Origin: Solobacterium sp. | Lineage (GTDB): Bacteria; Bacillota_I; Bacilli_A; Erysipelotrichales; Erysipelotrichaceae | Direction of reading: 5' to 3' | NCBI GenBank assembly: GCA_015256455.1 | Contig: JABZMB010000012.1 | Location: 1 to 28,898, forward strand | Length of the DNA stretch: 28,898 nucleotides | Part shown: in pieces, positions 7,425 to 15,929 of the stretch | How the letters are laid out: the number at the start of each line of letters is the position of its first letter | Position numbering within the stretch: the stretch's first letter is position 1 | Position numbers and translations under genes: made by a program | Notes under the pieces: model-generated | What the model was told of the DNA's origin: nothing | The model's input: the letters and a program-made list of their open reading frames with translations, nothing else | The model's database searches: none

Positions 7425-8459
7425 ATGAAGAAAGTAAAAACAATCGGAATTATAAGTCTATCCAGTGGTATTCTTGGGGAAGATTTTGTGCAACATGAAG
7501 TTAAACTAGGATTAGAACGTTTAGAGAAACTAGATATTCAAGTGAAGTTTATGGAACATGCATGCAAAGGATTGAAATATATCTCTGAACATCCAGAAGA
7601 TAGGGCAGAAGACCTGCTGGATGCATTTAAAGATGATTCAATCGATATGATACTTTGTGCAATTGGTGGAGAGGATACTTATCGCTTATTACCATATCTT
7701 TTTGAACATGATGAATTAAAAAATGCAGTAAAAGAGAAGATATTCCTTGGATTTTCTGATACAACCTTTAATCACTTGATGTTACATAAAGTAGGACTCA
7801 ATACATTTTATGGACAAGCATTTCTTCCGGATGTATGTGAAATTGATGGACAGATGTTGCCGTATACTGAGAAGTATTTCTTAGAATTATTAGAAACTGG
7901 GACAATCCGTGAAATAACGCCAAGCGAGGTATGGTATGAGGAGCGTAGCGACTATAGTGCTAAAGCTGTTGGTACAAAACGCATCATGCATACAAACAAA
8001 GGATTTGAATTATTACAAGGTAGTGGAGTATTCCAGGGAAAGATATTAGGTGGATGTATCGATAGTTTATATGATATTTTTGATACAACAAGGCATGCTG
8101 ATTCCGTTGAACTATGTAGAAAATATAATCTGTTTCCAAATTTAGAAGACTGGAAAGGAAAGATACTGTTATTAGAATCAAGTGAAGAACAACCAACCCC
8201 TGAAAAATACCGTCACATGATAGAGGCTTTAAAGAATACAGGTATCTTTGATGTTATTCATGGTATTCTTGTTGGAAAACCAATGGATGAGATGTATACA
8301 AAGGAATATCAGGAAATTCTGGTAGATGTTGTAAATAACCCGAACTTACCAATTGTCTGGAACCTGAATGTGGGTCACGCTACACCACGTGCGATTGTTC
8401 CATTTGGTGTGATGGCAAGAGTTGATGTTGAAAAACAGAAGATAAGTTTTAAGTACTGA
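7425..8459 (+). CDS. LD-carboxypeptidase family protein (peptidase S66, LdcA/MccF-like)
   Basis: A 344-residue member of family S66. The catalytic triad can be placed as Ser111 in LGFSDTT (nucleophile elbow), Glu251 in ILLLESSEE and His318 in LNVGHATPR. LdcA enzymes cleave the terminal D-Ala from murein tetrapeptides in the cytosol, while MccF enzymes inactivate microcin C-like peptide-nucleotides; sequence alone does not separate them here. There is no signal peptide, so it is cytosolic. Start by GAGGTTAG. It is a single gene, with its terminator stem beginning inside the stop-codon region. Confidence 0.9.
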   Translation: MKKVKTIGIISLSSGILGEDFVQHEVKLGLERLEKLDIQVKFMEHACKGLKYISEHPEDRAEDLLDAFKDDSIDMILCAIGGEDTYRLLPYLFEHDELKNAVKEKIFLGFSDTTFNHLMLHKVGLNTFYGQAFLPDVCEIDGQMLPYTEKYFLELLETGTIREITPSEVWYEERSDYSAKAVGTKRIMHTNKGFELLQGSGVFQGKILGGCIDSLYDIFDTTRHADSVELCRKYNLFPNLEDWKGKILLLESSEEQPTPEKYRHMIEALKNTGIFDVIHGILVGKPMDEMYTKEYQEILVDVVNNPNLPIVWNLNVGHATPRAIVPFGVMARVDVEKQKISFKY

Positions 8460-8483
8460 ATGTAAGAAGTTCAGTACTTTTTT
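8451..8483 (+). terminator. Terminator overlapping the end of the S66 gene
   Basis: Perfect 10-bp stem AAGTACTGAA / TTCAGTACTT with a 9-nt loop and a T run to 8483. The left arm contains the last codons and TGA of the gene. Confidence 0.8.
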
Positions 8484-8513
8484 AAAAGAAAAGAAGGCCA
8501 TTTTCTGACCTTC
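8484..8513 (-). terminator. Terminator of the ABC transporter operon
   Basis: Read on the minus strand: stem GAAGGTCA / TGGCCTTC (one wobble), loop GAAAA, then TTTTCTTTT. It sits back to back with the plus-strand terminator, so the two convergent units are insulated. Confidence 0.8.
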
Positions 8514-8521
8514 GATTAAGT

Positions 8522-10156
8522 TTATTGAATTGTTACTGAACCAGAAGCGATGAGTTTTCCTGATTTTCTATCATATAGAAGAATGTCATATGGTAGAACT
8601 GTGATATGAACCTGGTCACCAATGACGAATGATTGATTACCAAAGATGACAGATGTAAGAAGATAGTTATTGATGTTAAGTTTTAATGTAGACTCCATAC
8701 CAGTAGGCATAGAGCCATCAACTGCTGCATCTAACTTACCATTTACATCGACTGTAATCTTTTCAGGACGGATACCTAAGATGAAGTCCTCATTTGTAAT
8801 GATTACATCATCATCGCTGATATAGTCCTCATTAACTTTTTGGATGTGATATTTGAATACTTCATCTTTATTTTCTTTTTCAACCTTAGTGCTAGATTTT
8901 TCGTCAAGATCATTAGAATGTTTTTCTGCATCACGGTGTTCAAACCATTCCTGCATGTTGAAATTGTGTTCTGGTGTAAAGACTGCTGTCTTATTGTCTA
9001 ATACTGTGAATGTAAATGTTCCATCTTGGTTCTGTTTACCTTTTGCCTCTAAGAAGTTGATAGATGGATTACCAACGAAGTCAGCACAGAATAGGTTGTT
9101 TGGCTTGTTGTAGAGTGATAATGGATAATCATACTGCTGTAGTAAACCATTATTCATTAAGCAGATCTTTGTTGAAAGTGTCATTGCTTCCATTTGATCG
9201 TGTGTAACGTATACAAATGTTGAACCAGTTTCTACATGTAATCGCTGTAATTCATAACGCATTTCTAAACGTAACTTTGCATCAAGGTTTGATAATGGTT
9301 CATCCATAAATAGAACTTGTGGTTCAGGTGCAAGAGTACGAGCAATCGCAACACGCTGTTGTTGTCCACCTGAAAGTTCAGCAGGATAACGATCCATAAA
9401 CATACCAATCTTTACGATTCGTGCAACACGATTTACTGATAAATCGATTTCCTCATTGCTTAATCGACGAATAGTTGTTTTCACTTTACCGTTTTCTAGA
9501 ACTTCAAATTTCTCATTTATAGTTTCATTCTTGGCTTGATGTGTTGCAATTAATTTATTCTTTTTCTCTTCAAATTGCTGAATATACTTTTTAGTATCTT
9601 GCTCGATGGCGTTTGATGCATGTAAGTTGAACTTGAAGATCTTTTCAGCTGTATATTTGGAAATTGTATAGGTATTGATCAGTTTTAGAAGAAGACGTTT
9701 CTTGTCAATTTTGCCTGTCTTCTCTTTACATTCTTCAAAGATTTGTGAGAGTTTATTTGTATTTTGTAATGAACGAATTACATCACTTGTTGTTTTTAAT
9801 TCAATATCCATTACTGGAAGCTCTTCTTTGATATTTTTTAATCCAAAGGAGATGTTGTCATAAACCGTCATATTTGGCCATAGCGCATAGTTTTGGAATA
9901 AGAATCCTACTTTACGCTTGTTTGGTGGAATATTGATTCCTTGATCGGAGTCATATACAATTTGGTCACCAATTTTAATTTGTCCGCTTGTAGGTGTTTC
10001 TAAACCGGCAATCATACGTAGTGTTGTTGTTTTACCACAACCGGATGGTCCTAAGATTGTAATAAATGAATTGTTTTCGATATGTAAGTTGAGGTTATCT
10101 ACAGCATAGAATTTACCCCAACGTTTTGTGATATTTGTTAGTTTGATTTCAGGCAT
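8522..10156 (-). CDS. ABC transporter ATP-binding protein with large internal insertion
   Basis: A 544-residue ATPase of the Fbp/Pot/Mal importer class. Motifs: Walker A GPSGCGKT (36-43), Q-loop Gln88 in FLFQNYALWP, signature LSGGQQQR (261-268), Walker B VLFMDEP (281-287), D-loop SNLDA, switch His319. Usual family members have about 45 residues between Q-loop and signature; here there are about 170, through a charged, Lys/Glu-rich helical insert at about 108-245. The C-terminal regulatory (TOBE-like) part, from about 360, has a second acidic low-complexity insert (about 405-450) before ILGIRPE. It lies 11 nt after the permease, with a ribosome site AGGAGG before the ATG. It energises the permease; substrate discussed under the binding protein. 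Confidence 0.9.
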   Translation of the reverse strand: MPEIKLTNITKRWGKFYAVDNLNLHIENNSFITILGPSGCGKTTTLRMIAGLETPTSGQIKIGDQIVYDSDQGINIPPNKRKVGFLFQNYALWPNMTVYDNISFGLKNIKEELPVMDIELKTTSDVIRSLQNTNKLSQIFEECKEKTGKIDKKRLLLKLINTYTISKYTAEKIFKFNLHASNAIEQDTKKYIQQFEEKKNKLIATHQAKNETINEKFEVLENGKVKTTIRRLSNEEIDLSVNRVARIVKIGMFMDRYPAELSGGQQQRVAIARTLAPEPQVLFMDEPLSNLDAKLRLEMRYELQRLHVETGSTFVYVTHDQMEAMTLSTKICLMNNGLLQQYDYPLSLYNKPNNLFCADFVGNPSINFLEAKGKQNQDGTFTFTVLDNKTAVFTPEHNFNMQEWFEHRDAEKHSNDLDEKSSTKVEKENKDEVFKYHIQKVNEDYISDDDVIITNEDFILGIRPEKITVDVNGKLDAAVDGSMPTGMESTLKLNINNYLLTSVIFGNQSFVIGDQVHITVLPYDILLYDRKSGKLIASGSVTIQ

Positions 10157-10167
10157 ATTTTTTCCTC

Positions 10168-11991
10168 CTAATTACCAATTCCTTCATCAAGGCTTGCACC
10201 AGTTAGCTTATTTACAATCAAGTTTGAAAGCATGATTGTTACAATTAAGATCAGGTTGATTGCACTTGAGAAAGCATATAGTCCCATTTCATCAAAGTAA
10301 TCTAATGTAGTTGATAAGATAAATCCTTGCGTACATAGTAATAAGAATAGTGATAACTCACGTAAGCAAGTCATGAATGGTAACATGAATCCACTGATGA
10401 TCGAAGATTTTTGAATTGGGATGATAATGCGTGTCATTCGTTTGATCCAAGGAATATCTTGGATGATTGCAGCTTCTTCGATTTCTCCAGATAATTGCAA
10501 CATAGAGTTTAATGCGTTACGACTTGCAAATGGAATGTATTTAATCACACCGACAATAACAAGTAACGTATACGTATTAAATAAATTGATATGTTTATTT
10601 GAGAATAGAATGAAGAAGGCTGCGCTAACTGCGATACTCGGCATTAGGTATGGAAGGAATGCCATACTATTTACGTAATTAGCCCATTTTGAGCGGCGTT
10701 TCTTTGAAACAGCATAACCAATTAAAGTACCGATAATACCTGCAATGAGTGCACAGGCGATTGAGACAAGGATAGTTCCTTTATATGCATCCCAAATCGT
10801 ACTATTGAATAAAATACCGCGTTGTCCATACATACCATTTTCAGTGATGTTTTCATTTGTAATCCACCATTTTGTTGTTAGATTAGCGAAGTTGCCTGTA
10901 TATAGGAAGGAGTAATCACCTGGATTAGGTAGGAAGGTTTCAAAAGCAAACGAGATAATTGGGAAGATACTTGTAAAGAATGTAATGATAACAAAGATAA
11001 ATGCAACTAAATGTTTACCAATCTTACCTAGGTTGATCTTTGATATTTGTCCAGATTTACCAGTAACAGTTGTATAGTTCTTTCTACTCTTTAGTGATGC
11101 TTGGTTGAGTGCGAGAATTGCCATACCAAAGATCATCATTAGAACTGCCAGAATAGATGCTTCACCAGTATATTTACTGTTGAGTGAAATATACTTGGTA
11201 GAAAGGGTAGTTAAATTTAAATAATGTGGAACTGGGTAGGATCCCATTGCGCTACCAAATACGAGTAAGATTGTCGAAAGGATAGCTGGTTTAATCATTG
11301 GAATTGTAATACGTGTCAATATTTTATGACGAGGTGTGTTTAGAATTGTTGCGGCTTCTTCTAGGTTTGCATCCATGTTCTTGAAGATACCACCAATCAA
11401 GATATATGCAAATGGTGCATAGTGTAATCCTAATACCATTGCACAAGGGAATAATCCTACACACCACCATAGTGGCATGTTGATGCCAAATAGTGAGGCA
11501 AGCAATCCGTTAGATGTACCAGTAATCGCATTGGAATTAAATAAATGCTGCCATACAACCGCTAATGTCCATTGCGGCATAATATATGGGAAGATAAATA
11601 TAGAACTGAGGTACTTTCTGCACTTCATATTTGTTCTTGTCACAAGGAAAGCAAATACACCACCGAATAGGATTGAAATCATGCATGTAAGGATGGCAAG
11701 TGCTAAAGTATTACCCATCGGTGTCCAAAGATTTGTCTTCGCTAAATTACTTGTGAATAAATCAATGTAATTGATGAGGGTTAATCCTGATGTTTGCCCA
11801 GTTAAATGTTGGTCAATTGTTCCTGGGTGAATCTCAAATGTATCACGAATGATTGCCACAATAGGTGATACTGTTGCAATCGTACATAAGATACCAAAGA
11901 TGAGTAGAATCACATTAAATGGTTGCGTGAAATAGGTTTTAATCTTATTAAAGAAAATCGCATTGCGTTTTTTCGAAATTGTTGTATCCAA
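10168..11991 (-). CDS. ABC transporter permease, fused double-domain (FbpB/AfuB type)
   Basis: About 607 residues with roughly twelve membrane segments in two homologous halves. Each half carries an EAA loop that docks on the ATPase: EEAATILNTPRHKILTRITIP in the first (E-E-A-A-x3-N) and EEAAIIQDIPWIKRMTRIIIP in the second. Fused permeases are typical of ferric-iron, thiamine and sugar-phosphate (Fbp/Thi/Afu) importers. I set the start at TTG 11991, because AAAGGAG lies 7 nt upstream of it; a longer frame to 12027 would place the ribosome site and hairpin inside the gene. A hairpin with T run separates it from the binding-protein gene. The C terminus runs to within 11 nt of the ATPase start. 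Confidence 0.9.
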   Translation of the reverse strand: MDTTISKKRNAIFFNKIKTYFTQPFNVILLIFGILCTIATVSPIVAIIRDTFEIHPGTIDQHLTGQTSGLTLINYIDLFTSNLAKTNLWTPMGNTLALAILTCMISILFGGVFAFLVTRTNMKCRKYLSSIFIFPYIMPQWTLAVVWQHLFNSNAITGTSNGLLASLFGINMPLWWCVGLFPCAMVLGLHYAPFAYILIGGIFKNMDANLEEAATILNTPRHKILTRITIPMIKPAILSTILLVFGSAMGSYPVPHYLNLTTLSTKYISLNSKYTGEASILAVLMMIFGMAILALNQASLKSRKNYTTVTGKSGQISKINLGKIGKHLVAFIFVIITFFTSIFPIISFAFETFLPNPGDYSFLYTGNFANLTTKWWITNENITENGMYGQRGILFNSTIWDAYKGTILVSIACALIAGIIGTLIGYAVSKKRRSKWANYVNSMAFLPYLMPSIAVSAAFFILFSNKHINLFNTYTLLVIVGVIKYIPFASRNALNSMLQLSGEIEEAAIIQDIPWIKRMTRIIIPIQKSSIISGFMLPFMTCLRELSLFLLLCTQGFILSTTLDYFDEMGLYAFSSAINLILIVTIMLSNLIVNKLTGASLDEGIGN

Positions 11992-12006
11992 GTTGTGTCT
12001 CCTTTC

Positions 12007-12045
12007 AAAAAAATGGAAGGCACCCAACTACCACGTAGGGTGCCT
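12007..12045 (-). terminator. Intercistronic hairpin / attenuator
   Basis: An 8-bp perfect stem AGGCACCC / AGGGTGCCT-type arms (12018-12025 with 12038-12045), 12-nt loop, followed on the minus strand by TTCCATTTTTTT. It lies between binding-protein and permease genes. Such hairpins commonly terminate part of the transcripts and protect the upstream mRNA, giving excess binding protein. Confidence 0.65.
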
Positions 12046-12061
12046 CATGATAACTGTGTGT

Positions 12062-13423
12062 TTATTTAGAAGTATTACCGTTAAATTTGTCTAGTGTTTC
12101 AATCCAAGAACCAACAGTGAATGCTACTGAAGCACAGTATTCAGGATCTTCTAATACGAGATGGCCTTTTGTTGTCCACCAATCATATCCACGGTCATCC
12201 TTAGATGGGAACTTATCTACACCATCAACATATCCACCTTGTGCATGATTGAATGTCTTTTCTGTTGCTGTCATAACATCTGGATTTGAGGAGTAACCAC
12301 CCATATCTTTGCCCCAAGCACTGAAGCCTTTTTCTGTACATGTCATGTATGCGATAAATGCAGCAGCTGTCCATGGAAGTGGGCTATTCTTTGTTAAGAA
12401 TAGATAATGGCAATATCCAAATCCACCGATTCCTTCGTAACCATCTTCATATGCAGCAACTTTGATGTTATTTACAGAAGTTTCTGAAGATTCTTCGATA
12501 GAACGTAATTTGGAATATACCAATAATCCACATTGGTCAGTTGCGGATGCAGATGTTAGCGTTGTACAAATTGGTCCATCATCTGTTTGTGCATTGTATC
12601 TATTTACCCAAAGCTTGATCCAAGCTAAAGCATATTTACCATTTTCACCTAAGTTAAAGCTTTCAGCATCTTTCGCAACTTCATCAATTGTTGGTTGGAA
12701 TTCCGCTTTTGCGTCAGCTGGTAGCTTATCGAAGGCATCCTTTAATTCAGTTGCATACTTATCTTCTGTCAACATATACAAGAAATTCTTGCCGACGATT
12801 TCTGAGTCGATATCCATGAATAGTGGATGTGTATCCTTACGTACGAAATCCCAGCAGTTTGTGAATTTCTTGGAGCCTGTTGAATTGTACATAAATACTT
12901 TATTTAGTGTTTGTAATGGTAGGAAGCCTTTGTAGTCACTAGCTTTTACGCCATTTGCATCTGCCCATTCCTTAGGAATGAATGTTTTTAGGATACCGGT
13001 TTGATTCATCTTTGATTCAATCTGGTTACCATCCTGAATCAAAGTCATTGCGAATGTTCCTTGATCCTTAAGGGAGTCAGCTTGTAATTGCTCGAAAATC
13101 TTATTGTTCTTTGGCTGTTGCCATTCGAAATCTAATTTGTAGCTAGGATCGATTGTCTGTAAGTATTCGATGAATAATGGCAGTGCAGACTTACCGCGGC
13201 TAGAGTTACCTAAGCCGAAGAATGTCTTACCATTAGATTCTTCGATTGCTTTCTTTCCAAGCTCTTCGAGTGACATTGTCTGTGCTTCTGCGATAATTTT
13301 GTCTATTTCAGACTGATTGGCTGTATCGTTTGTGGAAGTGTTATTAGTTCCTTTTCCACCGCATCCAACCAATGATGCGGCCAGTACTACAGAGAGTACT
13401 GATGATAAAAAACGCTTACTCAT
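12062..13423 (-). CDS. ABC transporter substrate-binding lipoprotein
   Basis: A 453-residue precursor. The start is the ATG at 13423 with AGGAGGG 7 nt upstream; an upstream in-frame ATG is not supported. The N terminus has a basic tip (MSKR), a hydrophobic core and lipobox LVG-C21, so it is a lipid-anchored extracellular protein. A Thr/Asn-rich linker follows. The remainder reads as a class II binding protein with no strong specificity motif that I recognise. It is the first gene of the importer operon, has its own promoter overlapped by a cre-like site, and is followed by an attenuating hairpin. Ligand unknown; context argues for a carbon source, possibly phosphorylated, rather than iron. 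Confidence 0.88.
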   Translation of the reverse strand: MSKRFLSSVLSVVLAASLVGCGGKGTNNTSTNDTANQSEIDKIIAEAQTMSLEELGKKAIEESNGKTFFGLGNSSRGKSALPLFIEYLQTIDPSYKLDFEWQQPKNNKIFEQLQADSLKDQGTFAMTLIQDGNQIESKMNQTGILKTFIPKEWADANGVKASDYKGFLPLQTLNKVFMYNSTGSKKFTNCWDFVRKDTHPLFMDIDSEIVGKNFLYMLTEDKYATELKDAFDKLPADAKAEFQPTIDEVAKDAESFNLGENGKYALAWIKLWVNRYNAQTDDGPICTTLTSASATDQCGLLVYSKLRSIEESSETSVNNIKVAAYEDGYEGIGGFGYCHYLFLTKNSPLPWTAAAFIAYMTCTEKGFSAWGKDMGGYSSNPDVMTATEKTFNHAQGGYVDGVDKFPSKDDRGYDWWTTKGHLVLEDPEYCASVAFTVGSWIETLDKFNGNTSK

Positions 13424-13456
13424 TATTTTTCCCTCCTGATTAATGAATCTAGTCAT

Positions 13457-13485
13457 ATTATAAAAGAGAATGTAAGCGCTTTAAA
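13457..13485 (-). promoter_or_regulatory. Promoter of the ABC importer operon
   Basis: On the minus strand TATAAT (13462-13457) with a weak -35 TTTAAA (13485-13480) at 17 bp. The poor -35 is typical of activator-dependent promoters, which fits the phased repeats just upstream. Confidence 0.6.
13471..13484. promoter_or_regulatory. cre-like catabolite control site
   Basis: TGTAAGCGCTTTAA matches the CcpA box TGWAANCGNTNWCA at 13 of 14 positions. It overlaps the -35 region and the spacer of the importer promoter, a position that gives repression when preferred sugars are present. A related element lies at 21412-21425. Confidence 0.6.
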
Positions 13486-13496
13486 TTAAAGAAAAA

Positions 13497-13544
13497 TGAT
13501 ATTTTTTTTAAATTTCTGATATTAGAGATTTTGATTTTGATATT
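13497..13544. repeat. Three helically phased heptamers, candidate activator sites
   Basis: TGATATT occurs at 13497-13503, 13517-13523 and 13538-13544 (AATATCA on the minus strand), start-to-start 20 and 21 bp, i.e. two helical turns. They lie directly upstream of the importer -35; the most distal one is inside the last codons of the response-regulator gene. This geometry suits binding by the AraC-type regulator encoded next door. Confidence 0.5.
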
Positions 13545-14247
13545 CGCTAGGTGTTAGTCCATAGCGTTTTTTGAAAAGGGAAGAGAAGTAAGCAACAGAT
13601 GTATAACCAGTTTGTTCAGCAGCTTCACTGATTCTACAGTTATGTTTACAAAGTAGTTTCTTAGCATTCTCTAATCGTATACTCGTAATATATCCAGCAA
13701 GGGTATAGTTAGTTTCCTTATGAAATAGTCGTGAGATGTGTCCTTCGCTAATTTCTAAATAAGATGCTATCTCATAGATGGATAAATTAGGGTTTGCATA
13801 ATTTTGTTCGATGTATTCAATTGCTTTTTTGACATAACGGTTCGTATCATTAACCGCTTGTGGATTTTTTTCCTTAGTAAGTTTTGGGATAATCTTTTGT
13901 ACGCTTGTTTCAATGGTGCCATCTTCAAATGGTTTTAAAATGTAGTCTGCAGCATATAGGCGTAATGCATCACGCGCATAATCGAACTCACTATATGCTG
14001 TTAGGAAGATGATTTGAACATCACTACCTTGATTACGTAATTGCTGTAACATTTCTATACCATTGCAAAGTGGCATGTTAATGTCTGAGATGATTAAGTC
14101 AGGTAATGTTTCTTGATATTTTTCGAGTGCTTGAAGACCATCTTTGGCAACTGCGCAAACTGTAAAATCAAGTGAATTCCAATTGATATCATGAACCATT
14201 CCTTCTCTAGCAAATAGTTCATCATCAACAATCATTACTTTGTACAT
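13522..14247 (-). CDS. Response regulator with AraC-type DNA-binding domain (YesN/HptR-like)
   Basis: A 241-residue protein. The receiver domain (1-120) has acidic pocket Asp8-Asp9, phosphoacceptor Asp55 in LIISDINMP, Thr83 and Lys105 in ILKPF. The C-terminal part (about 140-241) holds two helix-turn-helix motifs of the AraC family, ending in the signature AEQTGYTSVAYFSSLFKKRYGLTPSEY. The receiver is shorter and the linker more compact than in many 500-residue YesN proteins, matching the short HptR class. The ATG is preceded by AGGAGG, located inside the end of the kinase gene (13-nt overlap), so the two are translationally coupled. Likely target: the importer promoter downstream. Confidence 0.92.
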   Translation of the reverse strand: MYKVMIVDDELFAREGMVHDINWNSLDFTVCAVAKDGLQALEKYQETLPDLIISDINMPLCNGIEMLQQLRNQGSDVQIIFLTAYSEFDYARDALRLYAADYILKPFEDGTIETSVQKIIPKLTKEKNPQAVNDTNRYVKKAIEYIEQNYANPNLSIYEIASYLEISEGHISRLFHKETNYTLAGYITSIRLENAKKLLCKHNCRISEAAEQTGYTSVAYFSSLFKKRYGLTPSEYQNQNL

Positions 14248-15929
14248 GGCTCCTCCTTATATGGCAGTGTTATCTGTATTAAAGTTCCACCTTCTTCTAG
14301 ACGCTGTGCGTGAAGACCTGAATTTACACCAAAGTGTAAACGTAATATAGAATCAACATTATACATACCGATATGACCATCAATTTGATTCCATTGATGC
14401 GTGTTAATTAGATGCATCATTTCGTCATTAATACCGATGCCATTATCTTTTACAGATAAGATGATTGCGTCATTTTGTTTGCATGCATATACTTGGATGA
14501 CGCCAGTCTCTTTCATACGTAAACCATGAATAATTGCATTCTCTACTAAGGGTTGAATAATCAGCTTAGGAATCTTATAGGATAATAGCTCCTTTGGACA
14601 ATCGAATAGGAATTGATATTTTCCTTGGAAGCGAATATTTTGAATTTCTCCATAATCGGAACAAATCTGAAACTCTTCTTCGATTGTTATGAACTGTTCT
14701 TTCACGATAGAAGTTCTTAATATGCGTGCAAGTTTTTGTGAAAGCTGAGAAATTGGTTCAACTTTAGCACCTTTTGCCATCCACTTGATTGTATCTAATG
14801 TGTTATATAGAAAGTGGGGGTTAAGCTGTGCTTGCATCATCGCGATTTGGATATCGGCTAATTGTCTTTGTGTTTCTATCTTTTGTTCTAAGAAGTTAGA
14901 AAGCTCTTCTGTCATAATATTGAAATTTTGAGATAATACTCCGAATTCATCATTGCGTACTACAGGAATTGATGTATCTAGCTTTCCTTCTTGTACTTGC
15001 TTCATTGCTTGATTCATCTGGTTGATTGGCTGTGTAAAAGAGGTTGTAGTTTTTTGCGCAACGACAATACATACGATAAAACTAAGAGCAGCGAGTAAGC
15101 CAACCATCAGATACATCCGATGCATCGTAGATGTACTAAGTACTTTAGGGTGAATAATAATTTGTTTAAAACCTGTATTACCTATATTTTGAATTGTGAT
15201 GTAATAATCATTAAAGTAATCATCATACTTTGAACCCGATATCCATGCATGATGCAACTTATTAAGAACTCCAGACGTCCCTAAGTTGGTGTTTATATAA
15301 ACTGGTTCATTCTCTTTACTGATAATTCCAAATCCTTCATCGTTAGAGAGTTGATTACTAAATAGATATGTGAAATCTTGATTGTCGATAGAAGCGACAA
15401 TATAACCAATTGTTCTATTATTATGTTTTATTTTTGTTGCGATATTTAAAACGATTTGATTGTCTTCGCTATCTACTTGCTTAATGATGTCTTTAGATGG
15501 ATTGTCTAATGCATGTAAGATTCCCCAGTAAGTAGGTCGACTTACAAGCTCGCATGTTGCATACATACAATTACCGTTCTGATCGTAAATTGAGAATGTT
15601 GCGTAATTTCGATAAGGGTTGGTTAACTGATAAAGCGTATTATATATGGATTCACTATCTGATGAACTTAGAAATTCTTGGTGTGATGATAATGTAGAAA
15701 GAGTTTTATCAATTCCATCTAAAAATGATTGAAAGCTTGTACTAATTTCTTTTGTCTCTTTTTTTACAGTAGTTTCATATGTATTGAATGTCATCGCTTG
15801 AAACAAGAAAATCAAACAAAAACCACATAGTACAATTGGTACAACTGAAATTGCAATGAAACGATTAAGTAGTCGAATACGAACAGACTGACTTTTCTCT
15901 ATTTGTTTATTTTCGTAGAAATGTCCCAT
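14235..15929 (-). CDS. Sensor histidine kinase, YesM/HptS family
   Basis: A 564-residue membrane kinase. TM1 about 22-45, an extracellular sensing region about 46-268, TM2 about 271-292, HAMP domain about 293-348. The His_kinase domain has phosphoacceptor His372 in AQLNPHFLYNTLDTI. The HATPase domain has Asn464 in PLVENAIIHGL (N box), D495-N-G in VKDNGIGI (G1) and GHIGMYNV. This LNPHFLYN type is that of YesM, LytS and HptS. The ATG at 15929 has AGGAGG 13 nt upstream, a long spacing, and lies inside the preceding binding-protein gene (31-nt overlap). It probably receives its signal from that lipoprotein. Confidence 0.93.
   Translation of the reverse strand: MGHFYENKQIEKSQSVRIRLLNRFIAISVVPIVLCGFCLIFLFQAMTFNTYETTVKKETKEISTSFQSFLDGIDKTLSTLSSHQEFLSSSDSESIYNTLYQLTNPYRNYATFSIYDQNGNCMYATCELVSRPTYWGILHALDNPSKDIIKQVDSEDNQIVLNIATKIKHNNRTIGYIVASIDNQDFTYLFSNQLSNDEGFGIISKENEPVYINTNLGTSGVLNKLHHAWISGSKYDDYFNDYYITIQNIGNTGFKQIIIHPKVLSTSTMHRMYLMVGLLAALSFIVCIVVAQKTTTSFTQPINQMNQAMKQVQEGKLDTSIPVVRNDEFGVLSQNFNIMTEELSNFLEQKIETQRQLADIQIAMMQAQLNPHFLYNTLDTIKWMAKGAKVEPISQLSQKLARILRTSIVKEQFITIEEEFQICSDYGEIQNIRFQGKYQFLFDCPKELLSYKIPKLIIQPLVENAIIHGLRMKETGVIQVYACKQNDAIILSVKDNGIGINDEMMHLINTHQWNQIDGHIGMYNVDSILRLHFGVNSGLHAQRLEEGGTLIQITLPYKEEPCTK

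Noticed and set aside
8853..9863. Plus-strand open frames opposite the ATPase gene
   Set aside because: Shadow frames of the ATPase coding sequence; no ribosome sites, and their composition reflects the antisense of Lys/Glu-rich repeats.
8522..11991. Annotation of the importer as a ferric-iron transporter
   Set aside because: Families of fused permease and Fbp-like binding protein are often named so, but the cre-like site, sensor kinase, phosphatase and absence of an iron-type operator argue for a carbon substrate; ligand left open.
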